A stretch of DNA of 64,000 bases from Rhizobium tibeticum (lineage in GTDB: Bacteria > Pseudomonadota > Alphaproteobacteria > Rhizobiales > Rhizobiaceae), in the NCBI RefSeq assembly GCF_900110205.1, contig NZ_FOCV01000013.1:122499-186498 (forward strand). The letters are read 5' to 3'. The notes under the pieces are model-generated. The model saw only the letters and a list, made by a program, of their open reading frames with translations, was not told the origin of the DNA and searched no databases. A program made the translations under genes and the position numbers. Below are positions 1 through 8,857 of the stretch, piece by piece (position 1 is the first letter of the stretch; each line of letters opens with the position of its first letter).

Positions 1-1
1 G

Positions 2-699
2 ATCTCCTGGGAGAATGCCGAGGGCGCCCGGCTGACCGCTGCGGTGCCCGCCGACCGCGACGGCATTGTCATTGAAAACGACTGGGACGGCATCGGCCAG
101 AGGCAGACCGGAAGCGGTACGGTGCGTTTCGCCAATCTTCAGGTTCATGACGACGAGCTGATCAGCTCGCCTGATGTGCCGCTGACGCCCTATTCCTCGC
201 TCACCTCACTCCTCCAGCAGAGCGTCCTGCTCAATGTCTTCATCGGCAGCGCCCAGGGCATACTGGAAGAGGGTCGCGCCTACACGACGACGCGTTCGCG
301 GCCGTGGATCCATTCAGGCGTCGAACGCCATGTCGACGATCCATGGATCAAGCGGCAGTATGGCGATCTCTATATCCGAACCCTGGCGGCAACGGAACTC
401 GCGGACAAGGCGGCCCGCAGCCTTGACGTGGCTTACGCCCAGGGTCCCTCGCCGACCGTGGCGCAGCCGCAATCGATATTGCAACTGCCAACGTCTATGC
501 CGGCGAAGTCGGCCTCACCGTCTCGAGCGAGGTTTTCGAGCTGATGGGCGCGCGCTCGGCCACCAATGCCAACGGCTTCGATCGGTTTTGGCGCAATGTC
601 AGGACCCATACGCTTCACAATCCCGCCGAGTACAAGAAGCGCACCGTCGGCACCTGGTTGCTGACGGGCGAATTTCCCGTGCCGGCGATCTATCGCTGA
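2..699 (+). pseudogene. SfnB/DszC-like acyl-CoA dehydrogenase-fold flavoprotein, 5' truncated by window, frameshifted
   Basis: The first part reads in frame from base 2 (starts ISWENAEGARL, contains DWDGIGQRQTGSG). After about base 443-462 the family C-terminus continues one frame back and ends at the TGA at 697-699 with GFDRFWRNVRTHTLHNPAEY. The shift equals a net loss of one base (possibly four) relative to the paralogue at 2434-3651, which it matches closely over its whole length. SfnB/DszC proteins use reduced flavin to oxygenate sulfur compounds and have the acyl-CoA dehydrogenase fold; that role here is inferred. It may be a decayed duplicate or a sequencing indel. The LLM monooxygenase at 711 follows after 11 bases. 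Confidence 0.8.
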
Positions 700-710
700 A
701 AGGAACCGCA

Positions 711-2068
711 ATGGCGAGACGCAAGGATAAGATCAAGCTCGGCGCTTTCCTGCTCTTCACCGGCCACCATGTCGCCGCATGGCGCCACCCGAAGGCATCC
801 GTCGGCACCGAGCTTGAACACTATCTGGAACTGGCAAGGCTTGCCGAGGCTGCCAAGTTCGACACGATCTTCTTCGCAGACGGTGTTGGTGCACGCATCA
901 AGGACGTCGAAGCAGCAAGCCGCAAGGCCATAGCGGTGGCTATCCCTTCGAGCCGGTCACTCTCCTCTCGGCGCTGTCGTCGGTTACCCGCAACATCGGC
1001 CTGATCGCCACCGCCTCCACCAGTTACTCCGATCCCTATAATCTTGCTCGGCAATTTGCCTCCATCGACCGGCTAAGCGGCGGCCGGGCCGGCTGGAACC
1101 TGGTGACATCCTCGGATCCGGATGCGGCCTACAATTTCGGCCACGAGACGCAGATCCTTCACGCCGATCGCTATGAGCGGGCCGAGGAGTTTGCCGATGT
1201 CGTGCTCGGCCTCTGGGACAGCTGGGACGACGACGCCTTCCTGCGCGACCGCCAAAGCGGTCGCTATTTCGATCCAGCCAAGCTGCATCGCCTCAATCAC
1301 AGCGGCCGGTACTTCAAGGTCCGTGGCCCGCTGAACATTCCCCGCTCGCCGCAGGGACGACCTGTCGTCGTCCAGGCGGGTGCCTCCGAACCCGGCAAGG
1401 AGCTCGCAGCCCGAACGGCTGAAGCCATCTTTGCTGCCCAGATCACCTTGGAGGAAGCCACCGGTTTTTACGCCGACGTGAAGGCAAGGCTCGCGAAATA
1501 CGGTCGATCACACGAGGATCTGAAAATCCTGCCGGGTATTTTCCCAGTCGTTGGTCGCACGCAATCGGAAGCGCAGGAGAAGTTCGAATCCCTTCAGGAG
1601 CTCATTCAGCCCGAGGTTGGGCTGAACCTGATTTCCCAGCTTTCCGGCGTCGATCTTCGCGACTACCCGCTGGACGGGCCGGTGCCGGAAAACCCGCCTT
1701 CGACAAATGCCGGCAAGAGCCGGCAGGCGCTCGTTCTGGACCTCGCCCGCCGCGAGAACCTTTCGATCCGTCAGCTCTATCTGCGCATCGCCGGCGCGCG
1801 TGGCCACTGGCAGGTCGTCGGCACGCCGAACGAGATCGCCGATGCCTTGGAAGAGCGCTTCGAGAACTACGGCGCTGACGGGTTCAACATCATGGCGCCG
1901 ATCATGCCGGGGGGACTTGCCGATTTCATCGAGCTTGTCGTGCCGGAATTGCGCCGTCGCGGTCTCTTCCGTCACGAATACGAAGGGGCCACGCTGCGGG
2001 AAAACCTGGGCCTCAAACGTCCCGAGAACCGCCTTGCTACCAACGGCGGCGCAGTCGCGGCGGAATAG
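711..2068 (+). pseudogene. NtaA/DszA-family FMN-dependent monooxygenase (luciferase-like), single-base frameshift
   Basis: The ATG at 711 follows an AAGGAACC ribosome site and opens with KIKLGAFLLFTGHHVAAWRHP, typical of the NtaA/SnaA/DszA family. The frame breaks near 924-928, where AAGGCCAT would give the family's KGHSGGYPFEP if one more G were present. The rest (TASTSYSDPYNLARQFASID, GGRAGWNLVTS, RGLFRHEYEG) continues one frame back to 2068. With one base restored the length is 452 residues, normal for the family. The closest relative in the window is the intact gene at 3648-4973. The expected reaction is FMNH2-dependent oxygenation of a sulfur or nitrogen compound, with flavin supplied by a reductase. 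Whether it is a true pseudogene is uncertain. Confidence 0.85.
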
Positions 2069-2078
2069 GAGAACACCA

Positions 2079-2420
2079 ATGAGCCGCGACAAACTCTTTC
2101 TCATCGCACCGGGCTTCTCGGACCCGAAGCGACCTGGCCAGACGTTCGTCTGCCCTTACTGCAATGCGATCGAGGGGTTGCTTGCAAGCTTCCCTGAGCT
2201 TGCTGCAAGGATTGATGTAGAACGGGTCCCCTTCCCTCGTCCGCGAACGCGCGTGATCGAGGCGGTGGGCGAAGAAAACCAGTCTTTGCCGGTGCTGGTT
2301 CTCTCCGCCAACGCGCCGCCCGATGCTGCCGATTGGAAAGGCAAGCGTTTCGTCACCAAGACCGGTCGCATTCTCGAGCTGCTAGCCGAGCGGCACGGTT
2401 TTCCACGACTTCACGACTGA
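2079..2420 (+). CDS. DUF3088-family small CxxC protein
   Basis: A 113-residue cytoplasmic protein whose ATG at 2079 follows GGAGAACACC. It has a CPYC motif (C25, C28) soon after the N-terminus, followed by an EGLLASFPELA segment and SLPVLVL, which I recognise as the DUF3088 pattern. The CxxC placement suggests a thioredoxin-like fold, but no function is known. It lies between two monooxygenase/flavoprotein pairs (10 bases after 2068 and 13 before 2434), so it is probably co-transcribed with them. It may help handle thiols or sulfite released in this pathway, which is inference only. Confidence 0.75.
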   Translation: MSRDKLFLIAPGFSDPKRPGQTFVCPYCNAIEGLLASFPELAARIDVERVPFPRPRTRVIEAVGEENQSLPVLVLSANAPPDAADWKGKRFVTKTGRILELLAERHGFPRLHD

Positions 2421-2433
2421 CGGAGGAAAGACG

Positions 2434-3651
2434 ATGACCGTAAAGCCCACGAGTTTCGAACCCGCTCTGCCACCCGTCCTTTTCGAACAGGACCAGACCA
2501 ATCCCTACCTCGCCAAGGCAATCGAACTGAGAGAGATCTTTGCTGTCGACGCCGTCGAGCGGGATCAACAGGGCGGGCGCCCGAGCGATCAGATCCGGCG
2601 TCTCAAGGAAAGCGGTCTCGTCAATCTGCTTATTCCCAGAGAGTTCGGCGGCGAGGGACAGCCCTATTCGACGGCGCTGCGCATCGTGCGCGAATTCGCC
2701 AAGGTCGACGGTTCGCTCGCTCATCTGTTCGGATATCATTTCAGCCCGATCCAGAATGCCGTGACGAGCGGGAGAGATGAACGATCCGCCGCGATCCTGC
2801 GACGGTCGGCTGAGGGTCGCTGGTTCTGGGGCAACACCACGAACAGCTTTTCCAAAAGCCTCTTTGGCAGGAAGGTCGAAGGTGGCGTCTTGCTCAACGG
2901 CGATCGGCCATTCGCCTCTGGCTCCCACGTCGCCGACTATCTGATGGTCGCCTGGGAAGACGAGAAGACGAACGCGCGACGCTTCGCCTATATTCCCGCC
3001 AACCGGCCCGGCATTACCATTGCCGACGACTGGGACGGCATCGGCCAGCGGCAGACGGGGAGCGGCCGCGTCTTCTACAAGGACGTGAGGGTCAGGGATG
3101 ACGAGATCCTCTCGGAACGCCCGAAGGATCCGAGCGAGCTTCTCATACCCCAGCAACAGCAGAGCGTTCTTCTCAACGTCTTCGTCGGCAGCGCGCAGGG
3201 CGCCCTTAACGCAGCGCGCGACTACACCGTCACGACGTCGCGCCCATGGATCTACTCCGGTGTCGAACGCCACTCCGACGATCCCTGGATCAAGCGGCAG
3301 TACGGCGAACTCTGGACAAAGGTGCAGGCTGCCACCGCATTGGCGGATAGGGCGGCAGCGGCTATGGATTCCGCCTACGCCAAGGGTGGCGCATTGACAG
3401 CGCAAGAGCGCGGCGCAACGGCGATTGCGGTTGCTTCTGCCAACGTGCTGGCGGGCAATGTTGCGCTCGAAGTCACCAGCGAGATCTTCGAGGTGATGGG
3501 TGCCCGGTCGGCTGTACGACCCCTTGGCTTCGACCGTTTCTGGCGCAACGTCCGTATCCACACCCTCCACAATCCTGCTGAATACAAGACCCGAAATGTC
3601 GGCGCCTGGTTTTTGACCGGCGACTATCCAGAGCCCGGTATCTTCCAATGA
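2434..3651 (+). CDS. SfnB/DszC-like flavin-dependent oxygenase (acyl-CoA dehydrogenase fold)
   Basis: A 405-residue protein; the ATG follows GGAGGAAAGACG. The order is the acyl-CoA dehydrogenase one: a helical N-terminal domain (to about residue 120), a central beta domain with DDWDGIGQRQTGSG (about 200-215), and a C-terminal helical domain with SRPWIYSGVER and GFDRFWRNVR. This matches the SfnB/DszC branch rather than beta-oxidation enzymes. Members take FMNH2 or FADH2 from a partner reductase and oxygenate sulfones, thioethers or related compounds. Its stop overlaps the next start by four bases (ATGA), so it is translationally coupled to the LLM monooxygenase at 3648. It is the intact paralogue of the broken gene at 2-699. 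Confidence 0.88.
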   Translation: MTVKPTSFEPALPPVLFEQDQTNPYLAKAIELREIFAVDAVERDQQGGRPSDQIRRLKESGLVNLLIPREFGGEGQPYSTALRIVREFAKVDGSLAHLFGYHFSPIQNAVTSGRDERSAAILRRSAEGRWFWGNTTNSFSKSLFGRKVEGGVLLNGDRPFASGSHVADYLMVAWEDEKTNARRFAYIPANRPGITIADDWDGIGQRQTGSGRVFYKDVRVRDDEILSERPKDPSELLIPQQQQSVLLNVFVGSAQGALNAARDYTVTTSRPWIYSGVERHSDDPWIKRQYGELWTKVQAATALADRAAAAMDSAYAKGGALTAQERGATAIAVASANVLAGNVALEVTSEIFEVMGARSAVRPLGFDRFWRNVRIHTLHNPAEYKTRNVGAWFLTGDYPEPGIFQ

Positions 3652-4973
3652 GCGGACGACAGCTCCACCTCAATATCAATATCCTCCACTCCGGCTTCTC
3701 GCCGGCGGCGTGGCGAATGGAAGGCAGCGATCCGCGAGCATCCTTCGACGTCAACCACTATGTCAGGGTCGCCCAGATTGCGGAACGCGGTACCTTCGAC
3801 GCGGTTTTCCTTGCCGACCAGGCGGCGATCTCCGACCGGGTTGATTTCAGACCGTTGACGTCACTTGAACCGACTATCGTTCTGGCCATGGTCGCGGCCA
3901 ACACGGAACGGATAGGTCTGATCGCCACCGCCTCGACGACCTATAACGAGCCGTACAACATCGCCCGGCGCTTCGCGACGCTCGACCATGCCAGCAACGG
4001 GCGCGCCGGCTGGAACATCGTCACCAGCGCAGACCTGGCGCAAAGCCGAAACTTCGGCCTTCAAAAGCCTGTGGCCCACGCAAGCCGCTATGAGCGCGCC
4101 AGTGAATTCGCAGCCGTGGTCAAGGCGCTCTGGGACAGTTGGGAGGAAGAGGCCTTCATCGGCGACGCCACGACAGGCCGCTTCGTCGATGCTGGTCGGG
4201 TCCATCCGATCGCCCACAGCGGCAAGCACTTCTCGGTTCATGGACCGCACAACATTCCCCGCCCGCCCCAGGGTCACCCGGTTATCGTCCAGGCAGGCGG
4301 CTCAGATGATGGGCGGGAGCTTGCCGCCGAGCATGCCGAAGCCGTCTTCTCCGCGTCTCAATCCTTCGAGGAGTCGTTGGATTATGCGAGAGATCTTCGC
4401 CGGCGCGCTACCCGCTGTGGCCGTCCAGACAACAGTATCGTGGTGCTGGCGGGCCTGGCCACGATCATCGGCAGTACCGAGGCAGAGGCCAAACGCCGCC
4501 AGGACGAATTGCGCGACCTGATCCCTCTTGAATACAGTCTTGCGCGGCTGGCAGGTGTGCTGCAGGTCGATCGCAGCAGGCTCGAACTCGACGCTCCGTT
4601 GCCAGGCGACATACCGCTGCCGGCCGACGGCGGCCACACATTCTTCCGCGCAACCGTGGCACTCGCACAGCGAGAGGGATTGACGGTTCGGGGTTTGATC
4701 CGTGCGCTCAACGGTGGCACCGGCCACCGCACGATTGTCGGCACGCCGAAGGACATCGCCGATGACATCGAAACCTGGTTTACCGCCGGTGCGGCTGACG
4801 GCTTCAATCTGATGCCGGACGTGTTACCCCATGGGCTCGATGTCTTTGTCGACGAGGTCGTTCCGATCCTGCGTCGACGCGGGCTCTTCAGGCACGAATA
4901 TGGCGGTCGGACACTGCGCGACCATCTCGGTCTTGCCCGTCCGGACAATCCCTATGCCGCGGCAGCAGAATGA
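3648..4973 (+). CDS. NtaA/DszA/DmoA-family FMN-dependent monooxygenase (luciferase-like)
   Basis: A 441-residue cytoplasmic enzyme with the hallmarks of the NtaA/SnaA/DszA group: HSGFSPAAWRM near the N-terminus, TASTTYNEPYNIARRFATLD, NGRAGWNIVTS, a PPQGHPVIVQAGGSDDGRE segment and RGLFRHEYGGRTLRDHLGL at the end. This family oxygenates substrates such as DBT sulfone, dimethyl sulfide or nitrilotriacetate using FMNH2. Its substrate cannot be read from sequence. It is coupled by ATGA to the SfnB-like gene upstream and followed after 22 bases by a nitroreductase-type flavoprotein. It is the intact copy of the gene at 711-2068. Confidence 0.9.
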   Translation: MSGRQLHLNINILHSGFSPAAWRMEGSDPRASFDVNHYVRVAQIAERGTFDAVFLADQAAISDRVDFRPLTSLEPTIVLAMVAANTERIGLIATASTTYNEPYNIARRFATLDHASNGRAGWNIVTSADLAQSRNFGLQKPVAHASRYERASEFAAVVKALWDSWEEEAFIGDATTGRFVDAGRVHPIAHSGKHFSVHGPHNIPRPPQGHPVIVQAGGSDDGRELAAEHAEAVFSASQSFEESLDYARDLRRRATRCGRPDNSIVVLAGLATIIGSTEAEAKRRQDELRDLIPLEYSLARLAGVLQVDRSRLELDAPLPGDIPLPADGGHTFFRATVALAQREGLTVRGLIRALNGGTGHRTIVGTPKDIADDIETWFTAGAADGFNLMPDVLPHGLDVFVDEVVPILRRRGLFRHEYGGRTLRDHLGLARPDNPYAAAAE

Positions 4974-4995
4974 CAGACGAGAAAAGGACATCGCC

Positions 4996-5844
4996 ATGAC
5001 GCCAACCCTTGCGACAAAGGCAGACGACGCTGATCGGCTGGCGGCACTTGCCGCCGAGCGCTACCGAAACGCGCAGCAGCTTGGGGGCGACTGGAACGAG
5101 ACCCTGGAGACCATTCTCTCCCATCGCAGCGTACGCAGCTATCTGCCAAAACCGGTTCCGCACATGGCAGTGGAGCTTGCCGTTGCCGCCGCCCAGTCGG
5201 CGCCGAGTTCGTCCAATCTGCAGGCATGGAGCGTGGTGGCGGTGGAAGGTACCGAACGCCGAAGCCGGCTTAACGCGATTGCCGGAAATCAGCGCCAGAT
5301 TGCGCAAGCGCCGCTTCTCCTCGTCTGGCTGGCCGACCTTGCCCGGCCTCGTGAGATCGCCGAAGACGGCGGATCGACCGCCGACGGGCTCGACTACATC
5401 GAGAGCTTTCTGCTTGGTGTGATCGATGCCGCGCTGGCCGCCCAGAACGCCGTCGTTACTCTTGAATCGTTGGGGCTTGGAACCTGCTATATCGGCGCCA
5501 TCCGCAACGACCCGGAAGCAGTCGCGCGCGAGCTTGCATTGCCCGACGGGGTCTTCCCGGTCTTCGGCTTGACGGTGGGCTTTCCCGATCCGGCGCAGCC
5601 CGCCGCAGTGAAGCCACGGCTACCGCAATCGACCGTCCTGCACCGCGAGCACTATACCAAGGAAAAACGCAGCCACGATCTTGCCGCCTATAACAAGGTG
5701 CTCAGAAGCTTCCAGACAGAACAGGCCATGCCAGCACTCGACTGGACAGATCAGGTCAGCCACCGCATCGGTACGGTCGAAGCGTTGAAGGGCCGGCACG
5801 TACTTGCTGCGGCAGCGCGCAGACTCGGGTTCCAGCTGAAATAG
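4996..5844 (+). CDS. NfsA-like NADPH-dependent nitroreductase/flavin oxidoreductase
   Basis: A 282-residue FMN protein. I chose the ATG at 4996 because AAAGGACATCGCC precedes it and the family N-terminus begins there. HRSVRSYLP (about residues 43-51) and APSSSNLQAW (about 69-78) are FMN-phosphate and ring contacts of the nitroreductase fold, and GLGTCYIGAIRNDPEAV is also typical. NfsA/FRP-type enzymes use NADPH to reduce FMN, quinones or nitro groups. Being last in an operon with flavin-dependent monooxygenases, it is a good candidate for their reduced-flavin supplier, but that is inferred. It ends 25 bases before the convergent LysR gene. Confidence 0.85.
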   Translation: MTPTLATKADDADRLAALAAERYRNAQQLGGDWNETLETILSHRSVRSYLPKPVPHMAVELAVAAAQSAPSSSNLQAWSVVAVEGTERRSRLNAIAGNQRQIAQAPLLLVWLADLARPREIAEDGGSTADGLDYIESFLLGVIDAALAAQNAVVTLESLGLGTCYIGAIRNDPEAVARELALPDGVFPVFGLTVGFPDPAQPAAVKPRLPQSTVLHREHYTKEKRSHDLAAYNKVLRSFQTEQAMPALDWTDQVSHRIGTVEALKGRHVLAAAARRLGFQLK

Positions 5845-5869
5845 AACGATGAAGACACCGCGCCCAAGC

Positions 5870-6880
5870 TTACTCGGCGGCAATCATGTCCGTTGCCGGG
5901 CGAATACGGCGTGCGACGATCTCATCCATTGTCTGCAAGGTGCGCGCCTCGGCCAGCAGCCATTCGCGAAACAGATCGACGCGCATCAGCCGCGCCGTAT
6001 GCGCAGTGGTCGCAAAGAAGTAGGAGGAACTGACAGGCTGCGGCACGCCGAAAGGGCTGACCAGCCGTCCGGACCGGATCTCGGCTTCCGCAAGCCTGAT
6101 CTTCCCGAGCCCTAAACCCTGCCCGGCCAGCGCTGCATCGAGTACGAGGGAGGATTGGCTCAGCCGGAAACCACCTTGCGACGGATGGTAGGAGAGCCCG
6201 GCCGCACGCAGCCATCCGCTCCAGTCCGGGCAGGATTGATCATGCTCAGCCCCCTCCTCGTGCAACAACGGCACATCTTCAATTGCATGCGGCCCGTCCC
6301 ATAGCGAATGGGCATCGGCAAATTCCGGGCTGCAGACTGGCAGGACGGCCTCGGAAAAGAGATGGTCGACGACCAGTCCAGGATAGGGACCGCTTCCGTA
6401 GCGAATAACACAATCAGCGTCCCCCGCATCGAGATTTGTCAGCTGGGTCGACGCATCGACAAGGACTTGCAATCCGGGAGCCGCTCGCCGCAGCGCATCG
6501 AGGCGCGGGATGAGCCACTTGCTGGCAAAGGATGGTGCCACTGAGACGCGGATCGGCTGTTCGTGATCGCTTGTAGCGAACTGGGCCATCGCGGCGAGCA
6601 CCGCATCAAATGCATCCGTCAGTCCTGGCACCAATGCCAGCCCGGCCGGCGTCAGTTGCAACTGACCGCGGACACGCTTGAACAGGGGTTGTCCGAGATA
6701 GTCCTCCAACAGGCGAATCTGCTGCCCGACGGCTGCGGACGTGACATGCAGTTCTTCGGCAGCGCGAACGAAATTCAAGTGCCGCGCCGTTGCCACGAAG
6801 GTGCGTAGCGACGTCAACGGCGGAAGCCGCGCAAGCGTGGGCTGGATTGCTTTTCGGCGGGAGTTGGCAAGCGTGCTCAT
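5870..6880 (-). CDS. LysR-family transcriptional regulator (GcvA-like)
   Basis: A 336-residue protein with an N-terminal winged helix-turn-helix (PPLTSLRTFVATARHLNFVR, then AAEELHVTSAAVGQQIRLLE, residues about 20-75) and a periplasmic-binding-like effector domain after about residue 105. It looks most like the GcvA subgroup, which often controls a neighbouring divergent gene. The start is upstream of 296 bases shared with the solute-binding protein gene at 7177, so it probably senses a ligand of this island and controls that gene or the operon ending at 5844. The effector is unknown. Confidence 0.9.
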   Translation of the reverse strand: MSTLANSRRKAIQPTLARLPPLTSLRTFVATARHLNFVRAAEELHVTSAAVGQQIRLLEDYLGQPLFKRVRGQLQLTPAGLALVPGLTDAFDAVLAAMAQFATSDHEQPIRVSVAPSFASKWLIPRLDALRRAAPGLQVLVDASTQLTNLDAGDADCVIRYGSGPYPGLVVDHLFSEAVLPVCSPEFADAHSLWDGPHAIEDVPLLHEEGAEHDQSCPDWSGWLRAAGLSYHPSQGGFRLSQSSLVLDAALAGQGLGLGKIRLAEAEIRSGRLVSPFGVPQPVSSSYFFATTAHTARLMRVDLFREWLLAEARTLQTMDEIVARRIRPATDMIAAE

Positions 6881-7176
6881 GTTAGCGATTGCACCACAAA
6901 CCGGCTGCTCGAGGCGAGCACCGGCATTTCCTCCAGCTCTGCCGGCAGAACATTTTCTTGCGTCGTGGACATCAATTGGAGATGCAAAAACTCATTTTCG
7001 GAAATTGTCTATCTTTTTAGTAGATTACGGCAACTGCTCTCCACCAATTAAGACAGGCGCGAAGTTTTCCTTTTCCGATCACGGAGAAAAACATTCTTCC
7101 TATTTCCCTTCAGCCGGCCCGATGATGCCTGTGACGGACGTTTCGCCGAGGCGTCACCCACACTCAGGGGGTATTG

Positions 7177-8793
7177 ATGGACATTCGGAGACGCCAACTC
7201 AACGAGCTTCTTGCCTTGACGGGCCTGACCGCGCTCGTACCGCTCAGCGGCTTCGCTGAGACGTCGGGGGCAACAACGGGCGGCACTTTGAATTTCATTG
7301 TCGAGCCGGAGCCCCCCACGATCCTGGCGCTCGCTCACACTGCTGGCGGCACACAGAAGGTCAGTCCGAAGATCACCGAGGGATTGCTGACCTATGATTT
7401 CGGTCTCGCGCCGAAGCCGCAGCTTGCAACCGAGTGGTCCATCAGCGAAGACGGATTGAGCTACACATTCAAGCTGCGCCCAAACGTGAAATGGCACGAT
7501 GGCAAGCCATTCACATCCGAGGATGTCGCCTATTCGATCGAGCTTCTGAAACAGGTACACCCACGCGGTCGTGGCACCTTCGCCACCGTAACAAAGGTCG
7601 ACACGCCCGATCCGCTGACCGCGGTCATCCGGCTTTCCAAACCCGCGCCGTACCTTTTGAGCGCCCTCTATGGCGCGGAGTCGCCGATCGTACCGAAGCA
7701 CGTCTATGACGGCGTCAAGATTGCCGACGTACCAACCAACCCGAACGGCGGCGCGCCGGTCGGCACCGGACCCTTCATCTTCAAGGAATGGGTGCGTGGC
7801 TCCCACATTATCCTGGAGCGCAATCCGGACTATTGGGATGCCGGAAAGCCCTATCTCGACAAGATTGTCGTGCGCTTCGTGCCGGACGGCGCAGCACGTG
7901 CGGCGGGCTTCGAGACCGGTGAATTCGATATCGGTGGTGACAATCCGATCCCGCTGAGCGATCTCGAGCGCGTCAAGGCGTTGCCGAATATTGGCGTCGA
8001 TTCGCGCGGCTATGAGACCAAGGGTGATCAGACACAGCTGATCTTCAATCTCGACAACGAATACCTCAAAAATGCCCACGTCCGCCGAGCGATTGCCCAT
8101 GCGGTCGACCTCAATGTCGTCCTCAACACGGTGTGGTACGGCTACGGTCACGTCTCGCCGAGCCCGATCAGCACCTTCCTGCCGCGCTACCTCGATGCCT
8201 CGATCAAGCCTTACGCCTATGATCTGCAGGCGGCCGAACATCTGCTTGACGAAGCAGGCTACAAGCGCGGCGCCGATGGCATCCGTTTCGGCCTTCGGCT
8301 CACGCACAATTCCTACAATGAGGGCTTCAAGCGGGTCGCCGAATATCTGAAGCAGAACCTGACCCGCATCGGCATTGCGGCGACGATCGAGTCCTATGAT
8401 TTTTCGACCTATATCAAGAAGGTCTATACCGACCGCGCTTTCGACGTGACGGCCGAATATCTCGGCAACCAGTTCGATCCGACACTCGGCGTGCAGCGCA
8501 TCTACTGGTCGAAGAACTTCAAGCTCGGCCTGCCATTTTCGAACGCCAGCCACTACGCGAACCCGGAAGTGGACAGCCTGCTCGAAGCGGCCTCCGTCGA
8601 GACCAACGACGAGAAGCGCAAGCAGCAGTTCTATGCCTTCCAGAAAATCATTGCCGACGAGGTGCCGGTGGTAAACCTGATAGCGCTTGAGAATGTCACC
8701 GTTTTCAACAAGCGCGTGAAAAACCACACGATCGGGGCCGAGGGCGTGCAGTCCAATTTCGCGGAAGTATACATCAAGGACGGCGAAGGCTGA
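7177..8793 (+). CDS. ABC transporter solute-binding protein, family 5 (Dpp/Opp type)
   Basis: About 538 residues. I chose the ATG at 7177 over the TTG at 7174 because AGGGGG (7166-7171) is better spaced from it. The N-terminus MDIRRRQLNELLALTGLTAL is a twin-arginine-like export signal ending near GFA. The mature part has EPEPPTILALAHTAGG, LSYTFKLRPNVKWHDGKPFT and GTGPFIFKEWVRGSH, typical of family 5 binding proteins for peptides and other solutes. It is a paralogue of the protein at 19019. No permease lies next to it, so it may serve the single Dpp-type transporter at 14840-18738. A strong terminator follows at 8822. Confidence 0.9.
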   Translation: MDIRRRQLNELLALTGLTALVPLSGFAETSGATTGGTLNFIVEPEPPTILALAHTAGGTQKVSPKITEGLLTYDFGLAPKPQLATEWSISEDGLSYTFKLRPNVKWHDGKPFTSEDVAYSIELLKQVHPRGRGTFATVTKVDTPDPLTAVIRLSKPAPYLLSALYGAESPIVPKHVYDGVKIADVPTNPNGGAPVGTGPFIFKEWVRGSHIILERNPDYWDAGKPYLDKIVVRFVPDGAARAAGFETGEFDIGGDNPIPLSDLERVKALPNIGVDSRGYETKGDQTQLIFNLDNEYLKNAHVRRAIAHAVDLNVVLNTVWYGYGHVSPSPISTFLPRYLDASIKPYAYDLQAAEHLLDEAGYKRGADGIRFGLRLTHNSYNEGFKRVAEYLKQNLTRIGIAATIESYDFSTYIKKVYTDRAFDVTAEYLGNQFDPTLGVQRIYWSKNFKLGLPFSNASHYANPEVDSLLEAASVETNDEKRKQQFYAFQKIIADEVPVVNLIALENVTVFNKRVKNHTIGAEGVQSNFAEVYIKDGEG

Positions 8794-8821
8794 TCGGGGG
8801 CGACGGCGGACCGGCACGAAG

Positions 8822-8851
8822 GGGGCGCATCGGTGATGCGCCCCTTTTTTT
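8822..8851 (+). terminator. Rho-independent terminator after the solute-binding protein gene
   Basis: A perfect 10-bp stem GGGGCGCATC (8822-8831) / GATGCGCCCC (8835-8844) with a 3-base loop is followed by seven T (8845-8851). It ends transcription of the gene at 7177 and separates it from the convergent operon ending at 8858. Confidence 0.93.
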
Positions 8852-8857
8852 ACTATG

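Noticed and set aside
2353..3648. 431-codon open frame on the minus strand
   Set aside because: Antisense to the intact SfnB-like gene; no recognisable domain.
7048..8817. 589-codon open frame on the minus strand
   Set aside because: Fully antisense to the solute-binding protein gene and without family motifs; long antisense frames are common in GC-rich coding DNA.
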